A stretch of DNA of 64,000 bases from Euglena gracilis (Eukaryota > Euglenida > Euglenophyceae > Euglenales): contig CP154955.1 in NCBI GenBank assembly GCA_039621445.1, positions 30,573,471 through 30,637,470 of the forward strand, in the 5' to 3' direction. The position numbers and the translations under genes were made by a program. Positions 44,662-56,876 of the stretch are shown here, one piece after another. The notes below the pieces were generated by a model. The model ran no database searches. It was given only the letters and a program-made list of their open reading frames with translations, and was not told the DNA's origin. Numbering within the stretch: position 1 is the first letter of the stretch; every line of letters starts with the position of its first letter.

Positions 44662-45370
44662 CTGCAGAGTGAGAAAGGGCACATACGCATGACAAGGCTG
44701 GCTCACCAGGCTGCTTCTTGCCAGCCCTGGGGTGCCTTCTGTGACGGGACATTGCCGTTGCGTGACGGCGGCGTCTGTACCACCGCACTCTCAACCCCGA
44801 AATTCTTCATTACAACATAATTAATATTTTAGCATTTCATTTTAACATCTTAACATATATTAATAATTCTTCATTCCACAACGTCACTTCGAGTTAGTGC
44901 ACTTAACATAACTTAACTGAACTGAACATAAGAACTTAACGAGGGGGGTCAGCTCAGAGGCCAGAAGATTTAGGGTGGTTATAAACAGGCTGCTGGCTGA
45001 CCTGGTGGGGTCCCTGGCTCAGTTAGGGGGGGGGGATAAACATCACAATTTCATTCAGAAATTATGATTATACAAACATTGAGAAATCAGACAAAAAAAC
45101 CGATTTAGAAAGGTTGGCAGCTCAAACCAGATCCATTTTGCCAACTTTGGCAATTACCGGGTCATTGTCATTTAGCTGCCCATTTGGCGCCGGGTCAGGA
45201 AAAAAACGGGTCGCTAGGGGGTCCAGGGCAGGAAAACGGCTGCTGGTTGGCTGCACCCCGCTGGGGACCCCTCTGGCTTAAGCGATGCCTTGGTACCAAA
45301 CCAGTCAATACCTGCCCATAGCACCGCACTTTCTGATGCAATTTGTATCTGGGTGTGGGTGTGTGCTTAC

Positions 45371-45512
45371 ATGGGCCAGCACTGAATTTGAAGGCATGAG
45401 AGGACACACTCGAGGTCGCCAGGATGCTTCCAGTGCCGGGTGGCATACGCCAAATACCACGGCGGGATGAGGGGGAAAAGCGCTGCCAGTAGCTGGTTGA
45501 AGCTGAGCCTTC
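45371..45512 (-). CDS. EF-hand gene exon: second half of EF-hand unit 3
   Basis: Acceptor GTGTCGTTTTTCAG, donor CCAT|GTAAGC. Phase 1 in, phase 2 out: RLSFNQLLAALFPLIPPWYL then AYATRHWKHPGDLECVLSC. It completes the loop DTEKTGRLSFNQ begun in 46105-46183. Both splice sites are strong. Confidence 0.85.
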
Positions 45513-46057
45513 CTGAAAAACGACACACACAAGCATGTAAACGCCACTGCTGTTTTTTCAGCAAAAATAATCCAAAGCAGTCCATTTAAAGGCTTTAAAA
45601 ACCAAGGGGTCTGCTGGCTAGCCATTTTGCCAGACCGGAAAAACGGGACAAGAAAAAACGGCTGGGAGGTCTGAGGTCTTCCCAGATGGATAAAAAAACA
45701 CCTCTGGCGCTGTGTGCCGACGTGGAAATGAATGGGTTCTTGGTTGACTTTGTTCAAAAAAAACCCCAAAATGGACAGAAATGGGCCTTTTTGGCCAGTC
45801 TTGGGGTGCCAAAAATTTTTTGGTGCTTTGCGCCGGTCAGGGTATGCTTTTTTCCCACTAGTTAGCCCTGCTGGTGGACCCCCCTCCTGGGTCCACTAGG
45901 GTTTCCAATAGCCAAAATTGGACTGGCTGCAATCCAGCCTCTGCGGGAGGGGGGGGGGGGTACTGTGAACCCATGAGCAATGGCATGACCAAAAGCAATA
46001 TCTTTTGTTTGTGGTCACAACTGGGGAGCATAAGTCTGTTAGGGGGGGGGGGGTTCT

Positions 46058-46099
46058 ATGTGCACACACACACACACATACACACACACACACACACAA
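46058..46099. repeat. (CA)n microsatellite
   Basis: About 20 CA units with one TA interruption, immediately downstream (in gene direction) of the exon 46105-46183, so it forms the first bases of an intron. Confidence 0.95.
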
Positions 46100-46104
46100 C
46101 ACAC

Positions 46105-46183
46105 CAGTCTTCTCAGTGTCTGCCTGGAGAAAGATGTGGAGGTTCCAATGTACCCCTCGGTGGGGAGGCAGGTGGAGGAAATC
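46105..46183 (-). CDS. EF-hand gene exon: first half of EF-hand unit 3
   Basis: Acceptor CCCCGCCTGTTGCAG, donor ACTG|GTGTGT. Phase 0 in, phase 1 out, 26 codons plus one base: DFLHLPPHRGVHWNLHIFLQ then ADTEKTG. The first residues finish unit 2 (DFLHLPP in place of LLRALFP); the rest is the E-helix and loop start of unit 3. Confidence 0.8.
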
Positions 46184-46349
46184 CTGCAACAGGCGGGGAC
46201 ATATCTCGTTGGACATTTAAAAAGAATTACACTTTTTGTATAAAAATCACCCAGACTGGCCCAACTGTGAACGGACACCCTCATCCCCCCCGGCACACAC
46301 CATGCACCGATACCCGCAATCACTCACGCCCACACTCTCACTCACACAC

Positions 46350-46433
46350 GTAAGCGTCGATCTGGAAGCGGTCTGCATCCTTCGCGTCAACCATCTTCTG
46401 AAGCTCCACATACTCCCAGAAATCGAGGCCGCA
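46350..46433 (-). CDS. EF-hand gene exon: EF-hand unit 2
   Basis: Acceptor GTCGCTTTGTACAG, donor TTAC|GTGTGT; 28 codons, phase 0 at both ends: CGLDFWEYVELQKMVDAKDA then DRFQIDAY. The loop DADRFQIDAYDF (continued in the next exon) keeps only the acidic starts. An 88-bp intron separates it from the upstream exon. Confidence 0.8.
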
Positions 46434-46521
46434 CTGTACAAAGCGACACAAGCACATCGCCGTGAACCAGTCTCGGGCATCGGATGCCGGCAACGCTACC
46501 GGATTGCAAAGGGGGCGGCAC

Positions 46522-46594
46522 CTTGGCGAGGCAGCAGGCGGCCGCGGGCTGCATGGAGGGGAAGAGCGCTCGCAGCAGCTGCTCAAAGGTCACC
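46522..46594 (-). CDS. EF-hand gene exon: second half of EF-hand unit 1
   Basis: Acceptor CGTCCACCACCAG, donor CAAG|GTGCCG; phase 2 in, phase 0 out. VTFEQLLRALFPSMQPAAAC then CLAK. The first half of this unit must lie upstream; the best candidate is at 47.3-47.5 kb (RFMDGERAG), but no GT donor in the right phase is visible there. This is the 5'-most exon I can place in the chain. Confidence 0.8.
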
Positions 46595-46910
46595 CTGGTG
46601 GTGGACGGCGCAGAGAGGAGCAAAACACTCAAACGTGCACCAGAGATCTACAAATAAAGAAATGTCAACTACGTCACGTTTTTTCAAAAAAAGAAATCCA
46701 GTCTATGCAATAAAGGACACCCCCAGCAAGGGTTCCACTTGTATGGGGAGGGAGCCCTCCCTCTGATGCAAGTGGGATCAGTCCCCAATTCCCAGGTTCC
46801 GATGCAGGATTATTCTTACGGTGTGCCAAAATACGAGTTAGAGTTAAAAACTAAGTTTGGAGTGGGTCAGGCTTCGGGTTACAGCTATGTTAGGAGCGGC
46901 CAGAGGGTTC

Positions 46911-46962
46911 GCTGAGCTTTTATTCCTTTACAGTAAGAGCGAAATTTACCTCCCCCCTTGTC
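46911..46962 (+). repeat. Satellite start-like sequence
   Basis: CGCTGAGCTTTTATTCCTTTACAGTAAGAGCGAAATTTACC here resembles, with several changes, the unit start of the satellite at 49811 (GCTCAGCTCTTATC...GTAAGAGCGAAGCTTACC). The following sequence is not satellite. Confidence 0.6.
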
Positions 46963-47314
46963 CAACGACCGCTAACGTTCGTCTCCAATTTTGAAAATAT
47001 CTCGAAAACGAAAAGAGCATAATCGAACACAATTTCAAGCCCTGAGAACGAAATCGACGCTTGGTCTGAGTTGGTGGGAGGGGATGTCCGGACCCCCTAC
47101 TCTGACAAACTTGGCAGATTCCAAAAATGGCGAAGAATTTTTCTTCTGTCACAAAATGATAAAACAAAAATGCCCCTTTTCCTCACTTTTGAGCATATTG
47201 AATGTATTTTTTTTATATTTGGTGTTTTCCACATTAAAAAAAAAAATCATCAAAGAATTCCGAAAAGTGGGTATTTTTGAAGAATTGAAGTATTTTTCAC
47301 CAACTTTTTTTCTG

Positions 47315-47500
47315 TTATCCGGCCCTTTCACCGTCCATAAACCGAAAAATATCCTGGCCCCCTTCAGTTTCGCGGTAGGAGCCACCCCCCCCCACTCTGT
47401 GTTGGCCCCTTAAGCTTTCCCATGCATCTAACACATTTTCTCTGCAAGCACCTCCGAGCCGGGCTGCAGACTCCCCGGGGGGTCTGCTGAAAGACAGTTG
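47315..47500 (-). CDS. Candidate upstream exon(s) of the EF-hand gene
   Basis: After an acceptor (CAACTGTCTTTCAG) the frame reads PPGESAARLGGACRENVLDA, WESLRGQHR, a G-run, and EGGQDIFRFMDGERAG before a TAA. FRFMDGERAG looks like the E-helix and loop start expected before VTFEQLL at 46594. The phase cannot be satisfied with a GT donor, and the G-run could mark an internal intron. Confidence 0.4.
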   Translation of the reverse strand, partial: QLSFSRPPGESAARLGGACRENVLDAWESLRGQHRVGGGGSYRETEGGQDIFRFMDGERAG

Positions 47501-47670
47501 GGTCCAGCCCGGCAAGAAGGGGTCATGACAAAAATGGAAACATGGTTGGAAAAAAAGGTGCCGGGTAAACCCATCCCCCTCTGGCGGGGGGTCCAGGGGG
47601 GGGGGGTATCCAGTCGGCTCGGAGCTAAACCTGGCGGATACCCCAAAAAATAGTACCTGGGTACCTGGGT

Positions 47671-47852
<182 letters not shown>

Positions 47853-48529
47853 AATGAACCTCTGGTCCCCAGACTTTTGTTTTTTGGATGCACCAGGAAC
47901 CCAGGTACCCACCACCACATCACCATGTTCAAAGAAAAGTCAGAATAAACCCAGAATGAAAACCCCCTCACAAAAAAATTCAGTGCTCTGAAGCTTTGCG
48001 TGCCCAAATAATTTGCTGGGGGGAAGGGCCGAAAAAAGATCCATCCAAAAATGCCCCTCACAAGAAGCAAAATCAAATAAATGATGTGTCTTTCTCGAAA
48101 ATCAGAAAAGCGTTGGGCATAAAGGCGTTGGGCACAAAAAAAATACTTGAAATGCCATCTTGTCATTATGTCATTTCGGACACCATTGTTTGACACAAAC
48201 AGAATGGTTGAATTGCATTACAATTATGCATTGAACATCAAATTGCTTTTAGGAAGAGCGGCGTCAAGGATTTCGGGTACTGTTCAAATAATTTTGCACA
48301 GGGCTGGTGCCAAAAAGACTGGTCCCTTATTTCTGAAGGGGGCAAGTTCTTTGGGAAGGGGGGGTTATTTCAGCTCTCCCCAAGGCGAGCTAATATAAAA
48401 GCTTCTTTTGCCCATATTAAAGCTCTTTTGCAAAAAAGACGCCTTTTTTGAGGGTCACTCTGACTCAATCACATCGATTTTTGTCATTGTTTGCAATGCT
48501 TCTGATGCTGTTTCTTTTCCATGGTGGTC

Positions 48530-49810
48530 AGCGGGAGGGGGGGTTATTATTTGGGCAGCCAAAATCGGTTCTTGGGGGGGGATTTATTATCAGTGAGAGT
48601 TTGCGGTGAATCAAAACTCACAAATTAACAAATTCAAACACTCTTGCCGTGCAAAAGGTCACATGACATCTCAATACCGGGGGGGGGGGTGCGTGGGAAG
48701 AAATTGTGTGTGAAAAATTCTGTACAAAATTTTGTCCAGGGTTTTCCCGATGTCTTTAAATATCTGTTCAGGACTTTTCCTTGGCGTTTTGCGCCGATTT
48801 AGGAATGAATTTTTAATCCAGATCACCAGTTGGAAGGTGTATAAATCATCCAAGATCAAAAAAAATCTGTGTTTATTTATTTTGCAATTTGGAGTTTTGG
48901 GTTTCACCAATTTTTAAACGTTTGGTTTGGGAAACCTGGTGATTTTTTGATGTAATTTCTGATAGATTTCCCCCCTTGAAACACAAGTTCCAAAAAAAAA
49001 AAAGTTTCAAAAAGGTTTTTTTCACAGGGTTCCACTTAATAATATGTGCGGTTATGCAGCATTGAAATGCACCGAGAAAGGGAATCTGACCAGGAATAAT
49101 TGCCGACAAGAAAATTATCTCAGGAAAAGTAAACCCAAATACAAACCCCCCCAGATACGAAAAAAAACCCAAATATAAAAACCCCAGGACCTTGAAATCC
49201 TGCCCAAATATAAACCCCCCCCTCCGGCGCGAAGCGCCGGAAGGAAAAAATTCGACAAAATCTCTCTGAAATTGTGGTTTTTTGGCAGATTTGGGAGGAA
49301 TTTTTACGAATATGTGAAAATTGCTCCTTCGCCCGAAAACTACACTAGACAGGTTGGTATCGGACGCGACATTTTCATTACGATTCGATGTAGATTGGGG
49401 ATAATCATAAGAGTAAACCCTCCCCCCATATAATACCCCCCAAATAATACCCCCCCCCCCGTCGGGGTCTGACTTCAGCGACCGAAAGAATACCCCCACC
49501 CCACCCCCTCGGTTTCGGACCGAAGGCCCGGATTTTGACCTGAAAATGTAGGTAAAGATCACAATTTCTGACAACAAAATTGCGAAAAAAAATCGATTTT
49601 TCTGGATCATCTGACCTCTAAAAAATGGTAAAATTCAGAAGAAAGTACAAAAAATGGCCACATTTTTATGCTATTTTGGCTCCTACGGGACTTCGAAAAT
49701 TTCGAAAAATTTGGGGAAATAATATTCCCCCCCCAAATAATACCCCCCCTCAGGTCGGGACTTCGGGCGAAAAAATAACACCCGGGGGGGTATTATTTGG
49801 GGGGGGGGTC
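48530..49810. repeat. G-run/TTTATATTTGG and CCAAATAATACCC repeats
   Basis: CCCAAATACAAACCCCCCC, CCCAAATATAAAAACCCC and CCCAAATATAAACCCCCCC lie at 49130-49220, with a CCGGCGCGAAGCGCCGG hairpin at 49225. CCAAATAATACCCCCC occurs at 49441 and 49734, and its complement GGGGGTATTATTTGGGG at 49787. No gene is seen. Confidence 0.65.
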
Positions 49811-52800
49811 GCTCAGCTCTTATCTCTTTAGAGTAAGAGCGAAGCTTACCACCCCGGCGACGGGGGGGTACGACCCCCCCCCCGCTCCCCCCTGGGTAGG
49901 TCCGAAAACCCCGGGATTATCGCTGTGACTGGATTTTGTGGCCCCCCCAAAATGAATAGCCTATAGGTTAGGGGACGATCCCTAGTATCTCTGGAGCCTT
50001 TCGGTTGCCCGCAACTCCCCGCCAGTCCGGAGATATGCCCCGAGCAAAAAAGTTGTCTAACTTTTTTTTTCCGGGGAAATTGCAGGGTCATTTTGGAGTC
50101 AAAAAAAATCGAAAAATTCAAAATATCTCAAAAACGCTGGGGAGTTGAGAAAAAGCAAAGAGGACGTCCTTCCACAACTTTGGGACGCCCGATCGATCGG
50201 TATGCGTGGTTTGGGCCAACTCCTCGCCTGGGCCGAGATACAGCTGTTTTGTGATTGGGTCGCCGGCCGGGCCGGGCCGCCGAGCGAGTCCGTGCCGGGC
50301 CGGGGTGGTCTCCCAAAGAGCTCAGCTCTACGTCACACCCTGGTCGCTGAGCTCTTATCTCTTTAGAGTAAGAGCGAAGCTTACCACCCCGGCGACGGGA
50401 GGGTCCGACCCCCCCCCCTCCGCCCCCCCCCCCCGCCCCCCGCTGGGTTGGTCGGGGCACCCAAGGATTATCGATGTGATTGGATTTCCGGGCATCCAAA
50501 ATGAATAGCCTATAGGTTAGGGGACGATCCCTAGTATCTACAGAGCCCTTGGGTCACCCGCAACTCCCCGCCAGTCCGGAGATATGGCCCGAGCAAAAAA
50601 AGTTGTCTGCCGTTTTTTTATCAAAGAAATTTTGTTGGTCGAAAAAGCGAAAATTCACAATATCTCGAAAACGCTGGGAAGTTGAGAAAAAGTAAAGAAT
50701 ACCTCATTCCACAACTTCGGAACGCCCTATCCACCGGTATGCGCGGTTTGGGCCAACTCCCCGCCTGGGCCGAGATATGGCCGTTTTGTTGTTTCGCCAT
50801 GGGGGGACTCTGCCAATAAGGGGTCATTTTGGGGGTCAAAAAATCGAAAAAAAAATTCAAAATGTCTCGAAAACACTGGGGAGTTGAGAAAAAGCAAAGA
50901 GGACGTCCTTCCACAGCTTTCGGACGCCCGATCGATCGGTATGCGTGGTTTGGGCCAACTCCTCGCCGAGCCCGAGATACGGCCGTTTTGTGGTTTTGGG
51001 CCAGTTTTGCCAGTTTTGGCCATTTCGGCCTGTTCGGGGCCCGAAACCGTAAATTGGCCGTATCTCGGGCTGGACGGGGAGTTGGGATCCAAACCAGGGC
51101 GTCAATCATGAGGTTCAGGGGGGGGGGGGTGACAGTTTTTTGGGGTTCCCGGGGTCTGGTTGTGCGATTAGGGGCCAGTTTTTTGGTATTCGAGGACCAT
51201 TGCGGGGGTCTGAGGGCTGATGGGCGAGGGGGGGTCGGGAGGCAGGTCGGGACCCAAAATTTTGAAAAAAATTTTCGCTCAAAAAAAAAACACTTTTTTT
51301 TCACTGCAGAACATCAAAAAAAAGTGTTTTGAGCAAAAAAAAATTTCCGACCTGCCCCCCCCCTCATGCCCCCCCCCCTGGCTGCCCGGGCTGCTGGCTG
51401 CTCGGGCCCTGGCTGGGGCCCGCTCGCCTGGCCGGTGGACTTGGGCATTTTTGGGTCAAAAAGTCGAAAATTTTTCGAAAAAGAATTTTTGCCCAAAACC
51501 ATGTTTTTTGACCCCCCCCAGACCCGAAAATAGTGTTTTCAAGCCGAAAATGAGCGTTTTTGGACCCCCGGTCCCCCATTTTGGGCCCGAAACCAATAAT
51601 GGACTTTGGTCATTTTCGGGCCAAAAAAATCGAAAAAAATCGAAAAAAATTTTTGCCGAAAACGATGTTTTTTTGGCCTCCCGGACCCGGAAAAGGTGTT
51701 TTTGAGCAGAAAATGAGCGTTTTTCAACCGCACATCCACATCCCAAGCTGGGCCGCCGAGCCGATGGCCAGGCCGGGCCGGGCCGCCGGGCCGCCGGCCG
51801 GGCCGGGCCGCCAGGCCGCCGGCTGGGCCGGGCGGGGCCGGGCCGCCGGGCTGCCGGGCCGGGCCGGACCGTGCCGCCGGGCTGCCGGCCGGTCCGGGCC
51901 GGGCCGGGCCGCCGGGTTTCGCCGGCCGGGCCGGGCCGCGCGCGCCGCCGGGCCACGAACCGGGCCGGGGTGGTCTTCAAAAGAGCTCAGCTCTACGTCA
52001 CACCCTGGTCGCTGAGCTCTTATCTCTTTAGAGTAAGAGCGAAGCTTACCACCCCGGCGACGGGGGGGGGGGCCGAACCCCCCCCCGCCGCCCCGCCCCC
52101 CCCCTGGGTAGGTCCGGGCACCCGAGGATTATCGATGTGATTGGATTTCCAGGCCCCCAAAGTGAATAGCCTATAGGTTAGGGGAAACCCACCGATGATC
52201 ATCATTTCTGGTACGATGATATCGGCAAAACAGACACTGTCTTTCAGAAGTGATTTCATGCCCTCCCCTCCCCCGCCACATCCCTGCAGGTGCCCTTCTT
52301 CCAAATCCTTGTGCCGACGGTGGACACGGTGCGGTACTCCTACCTGGTGAAAAACCTCGTGGCGGCCCGCAAGCCGGTGCTCGACGATCCCTAGTTTCTC
52401 CAGAGCCGTCGGGTTACCCGCAACTCCCCGCCAGTCCGGAGATATGGCCCCGAGCAAAAAAAGTTGTTTACCGTTTTTTTTTCCGGGGAAATTGCAGGGT
52501 CATTTTGGGGGTCAAAAAATTGAAAAATTCAAAATATCTCGAAAACGCTGCGGAATTGCGAAAAAATAAAGAGGACGTCCTTCCACAGCTTTCGGACGCC
52601 CGATCGATCGGTATGCGAGGTTTGGGCCAACTCCTCGCCTAGCCCTAGACACGACCGTTTTGTGGTTTTGGGCCAGTTTTGCCAGTTTTGGCCATTTCGG
52701 GCCCGATTGGGGCCCGAAACCGTAAATTAGCCGTATCCCAGGCTAGACGAGGAGTTGGGATCCAAACCAGGGCGTCAATCATGAGGTTTAGGGGGGGGGG

Positions 52801-54960
52801 TTGACCGTTTTTTGGGGGTTCTTGGGGTCTAGTTATGCGATTTTGGGCCAGTTTTGGGTATTCGAGGACCCCTGCGGGTCTGAGGGCTGATGGGCGAGGG
52901 GGGGTCGGGAGGCAGGTTGGGAACCAAAATTTTGAAAAAAAATTTTCGCTCAAAAAACACTTTCTTCACTTCAGAACATCAAAAAAAAGTGTTTTGAGCA
53001 AAAAAAAATTTCCGACCTGCCCCCCCCCTCATTCCCCCCCACCTGGCGGCCCGGCCTGCTGGCTGCTCGGGCCCTGGCTGGGGCCCGCCCGCCTTGCCGG
53101 TGGACTTGGGCATTTTTGGGTCAAAAAGTCGAAAACTTTTCGAAAAATTTTTTGCCCAAAACCATGTTTTTTGACCCCCCCAGACCCGAAAAAAGTGTTT
53201 TCAAGCCGAAAATGAGCGTTTTTGGACCCCCGGTCCCCCATTTTGGGCCCGAAACCAATGGACTTTGATCATTTTCGGGCCAAAAAAATCGGAAAAAATC
53301 GAAAAAAAATTTGCCGAAAACGATGTTTTCTTGGCCTCCCGGAAAAGGTGTTTTTGAGCCGAAAATGAGCGTTTTTAAACCGCACGTCCACATCACAGGC
53401 TGGGCCGCCGAGCCGATGGCCAGGCCGGGCCGCCGGGCCGCCGGCCGGGCCGGGCTGGGCCGGGCCGCCGGCCGGGCCGGGCTGGGCCGGGCCGCCGGCC
53501 GTGCCGGGCTGGGCCGGGCCGGGCTGGGCCGGGCCGGGCCGGGCTGCCGGGCCGCGAACCGGGCCGGGGTGTCTTCCAAAGAGCTCAGCTCTACGTCACA
53601 CCCTGGTCGCTGAGCTCTTATCTCTTTAGAGTAAGAGCGAAGCTTACTACCCCGGCGACGGGGGGGTGCGAACCCGCCCACCCCCCACGCCCCCCCGGGT
53701 ATGTCCGGGCACCCGAGGATTATCGATGTGATTGGATTTCCAGGCCCCCAAAGTGAATAGCCTATAGGTTAGGGGACGATCCCTAGTTTCTCCAGAGCCC
53801 TTGGGTCACCCGCAACTCCCCGCCAGTCCGGAGATATGGCCCCGAGCAAAAAAGTTGTTTACCGTGTTTTTTTTTCCCGGGGAAATTGGAGGGTCATTTT
53901 GGGGTCAAAAAATCGAAAATTTCAAAATATCTCGAAAACGCTGCGGAGTTGCGAAAAAATAAAGAGGACGTCATTCCACAACTTTCAGACGCCCGATCGA
54001 TCGGTATGCGTGGTTTGGGCCAACTCCTCGCCTAGCCCTAGATATGACCGTTTTGTAGTTTTGGGCCAGTTTTGCCAGTTTTGGCCATTTCGGGCCCGTT
54101 TGGGGCCCGAAACCGTAAATTGGCCGTATCCCGGGCTAGACGAGGAGTTGGGACCCAAACCAGGGGGTCAATCATGAGGTTTAGGGGGGGGGGGTTGACC
54201 GTTTTTGGGGGGTTCTCGGGGTCTGGTTGTGCGATTTTGGGCCAGTTTTGGGTATTCGGGGACGACCCCTGCGGGTCTGAGAGCAGCTGGGTGAGGGGGG
54301 GGTCGGGTCGGGAGGCAGGTCGGGACGCAAAATTTTGAAAAAAATTTTTGCTCAAAAACACTTTTTTTCAGAACATCAAAAAAAGTGTTTTTGAGCGAAA
54401 AAAAATTTTGCGACTCGGACCCCCCCCCCATGCCTCCCCTGGGTGGGGGCACCGCCCTCCCGGCCGGTGGAGTTAGCCATTTTGGGGTCAAAAAGTCGAA
54501 AAAATTCGAAAAAAAATTTTTGCCCAAAACCATGTTTTGTGACCTCTCGGACCCGAAAAAAGTGTTTTTGAGCCGAAAATGAGCGGTTTCGAACCGCCAG
54601 CGCCCCATTTTCCGCCTGAATTCTATGGACTTTGGGTCATTTTCAGGTCAAAAAAGTCGAAAAAAATCGAAAAAATTTTTTGACCAAAACGATGCTTTTT
54701 GACCTCCCGGACCTGGAAAACCTGTTTTTGAACCGAAAATGAGCATTTTTCAACCCCCGTACCATGCCCGGGCCGGGCCGCCGGGCCGCCGGGCCGCCGG
54801 CCGGGCCGGGCCACCGGGCCGCCGGCCGGGCCGGGCCGCCAGGCCGCCGGCCGGGCCGGGCCGGGCCGGCTGCCGGGCCGCCGGGCAGCCGGCCGGGCCA
54901 GGCAGGTCCGGGCCCGGCCGGTGTGGTCTCCCAAAAAGCTCAGCTCTACCTCATACCCTG
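49811..54960. repeat. Large tandem satellite (units about 1.4-1.7 kb)
   Basis: The unit start GAGCTCTTATCTCTTTAGAG, then GTAAGAGCGAAGCTTACC, recurs at 49811, 50346, 52011 and 53609. The first unit is short (535 bp). Each long unit contains CCCGCAACTCCCCGCCAGTC, then CGATCGATCGGTATGCG, a poly-G tract followed by GACAGTTTTTTGG or GACCGTTTTTTGG, and a CCGGGCCGGGCCGCCGGG minisatellite (about 51761-51965, 53401-53575, 54763-54925). Each ends AGAGCTCAGCTCTACGTCAC. Open frames in both strands reflect composition. It may be a long satellite or decayed rRNA-spacer-like DNA; I see no conserved rRNA. Confidence 0.9.
52186..52384 (+). pseudogene. Dynein heavy-chain gene fragment inserted in a satellite unit
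   Basis: The satellite reads AGGTTAGGGGA then CGATCCCTAG in its other copies (for example 53769-53785). Here about 199 bp are inserted at that point. The insert ends with an acceptor (GCCACATCCCTGCAG) and an exon at 52290-52384 that reads VPFFQILVPTVDTVRYSYLV then KNLVAARKPVLD. This is the conserved lead-in to an AAA module of axonemal dynein heavy chains (VPTxDTxRY...VL before the Walker A GxTGxGKS), cut off just before Walker A. About 100 bp of apparent intron precede the exon, so genomic DNA, not mRNA, was captured. Confidence 0.8.
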
Positions 54961-55989
54961 GTTTAGCGTCAGGTTTAGGAGTTGCATCCCAGGTTCTGAA
55001 ATTGGGCCTTCAGCCAGATTTCCTTGATTTGTTAATGCATTTGTTGCATTTGTCCTTTGTCTTGGGCCCAAAATCTGCCCAAAAATCGGCAGAACGGCAT
55101 ATGGTCCGGATCTCCCCACCCCTACCACCTCACCCCCCACGAAGGGGTACAGACCGCCCCAACAACCCACCACAAAACCGAAGGGCTTTCCATGCTCCCC
55201 CAGGGTAGAGTCCCCTGCGAGAGTGTTCTGATTCCTTGGTGGAGGGTTCTTCAATCATGTGCCCACCCCATTCTCCAGGCACACGTGTATTCGGGAAAAG
55301 CATCGTCCTGCGTGTCTGGCTGGATCGTTGCCTCGTCCCAGAAGCTGTCGGAGGACAAGTAATAGGGGCCCAGCATTAGGCCATCCACAGGGGGTGCAGA
55401 CAATCTGCAGAACAAGGCATCAGGGGGGATGGAAGATCAAACAAAAAAAGGCCAAATACCCAACTGGATACTGCACATACTGTGCAATCAAGACACTCTG
55501 AAGCATTAAACAAATTCAATGAAAACAATTCTGAAAGGTTAAATGCTGGAAAACAAAACCCCAAACTGTGGTCCAATCAACTGTTACCCATTCGCTAGCT
55601 TTAAAAAGATTTCATGCTTTGCGCATCCAAAAAACTTTGCAGGGGAGGTGGTAAACACAAAGAAATCATTTGAAATGCCAATGTTATGTTGTCTGAATAG
55701 AAACATAGCCAATGCCTAGTCTGAGGTGTCAATTTTTTTTAGACGTTTGACTATCTCTGGCGTGCGTAAACTTTATATATTGTAAAAGGTGCGTAGACTT
55801 TAATTCACCTCTGATTCCCCAGGCTAACAAAACCAGCCCTTCAAGCATCTCTTGTTGATTGTTTCTGCGCCTTGAGTAATTGGTTTTGGGTTTTGGCTCA
55901 GATTGAACACCTGCAGGAATGGTCCATTCATTGGACAATGATTCACAGCCTCACTTGGGTACTTGGGCAACTTTGGGGCATTTGGGCTG

Positions 55990-56075
55990 GCTGAAAAAAG
56001 GTTGCTGGCTACTGCGCCCACAGGGGTCCCGGAGCTGGAACTGGGCTTGTCCCAGGATCGAACCGGGTACCGAAA
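55990..56075 (-). ncRNA. tRNA-derived repeat-like sequence, copy 1
   Basis: On the minus strand CCCGGTTCGATCCTGGGAC contains a pol III B-box-like word, preceded by an A/T-rich end. The copy at 61.9 kb shares GGAAxTGGGCxxxxCCCAGGATCGAA over about 45 bp. No A box or cloverleaf is convincing, so this is a possible SINE fragment rather than a tRNA. Confidence 0.3.
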
Positions 56076-56599
56076 AAAAAAATCAAAACTGCCAATGCCC
56101 TGAAAGCTGCCAGGTATACAAAAAGAATATTTTTTACCAAAAAATTTGAGCTAGACAGCCAAATTTCAATCCATTTTTGTCCATTTTTGGCCCATTTTTT
56201 GCACCTTCGAAAGCATAAAAAAAACCAGGAACTTCCAGCCGCCTTTCTTAGGCGGCGGCGGCTTTGCACTTAACACCCTGCCAGAGGCGGTTTTGGCACA
56301 AAGTGCCGAAAAATTTTGGATGTAGGCTGACGAACCCCCCCCCCCCAGCTCCCCACCCGAATAGTGCCCCTCTCCAATTAGTGGGCCACTCCCCGTGGAA
56401 TGTCTGTCAATCGGGGCAGCAAGTGCTTTGGTTTCTTCAGCCATTGGTTAAATGAGGGTTGGGTGAGTTAACATTTAATGATCCAATGCATCCACAACAA
56501 AAGCAACAATAATATTTTGCAGCAAATTCGACATGGCTTGGAAAGGTGGGACATGCAGACCCACAAAGAAATTTCTTCAATAATGCTCAGACCCCTGTT

Positions 56600-56710
56600 T
56601 TTCGACCACTCTTCCGAATAGTGGCCCCGCCAACATAGAAGCCCCCCCCCCCCTCGGTTTTCAACCAACGTTCCGAATAGTAGCCTCTGGGGGCTTCTAT
56701 TCAGGGGTGT
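56600..56710. repeat. CCGAATAGT/G-run repeats
   Basis: TTCCGAATAGTGGCCCCGCC, TTCCGAATAGTAGCCTCTGG and CCCGAATAGTGCCCCTCTCC (56356) recur with C-runs and GCTTCTATTC words. They are part of the same style of A/T word plus G/C-run repeats seen at 42.6, 49.1, 49.7 and 63.4 kb. Confidence 0.5.
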
Positions 56711-56876
56711 TACTTCACATTTGATTGTGCAAGCAAAATCCACTTTTCCGTGACCCATTCAGCCCAACCCCCCCCGGGGGGGCATCGCCGGGACGATCCC
56801 ATTCGCCCACCCACCCACCCCCTCCCTCCCTCCCTCCCAAGTCACGAAACTTTAAAAAAAAATATCTGGTGACAAC

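Noticed and set aside
49811-54950. Arg/Pro/Gly-rich frames of 100-190 codons
   Set aside because: They arise from GGCCGGGCC minisatellites and satellite sequence, differ between units and overlap in several frames.
55990-56075. A tRNA gene
   Set aside because: Only a B-box-like word is present; no acceptor stem, anticodon arm or A box can be drawn.
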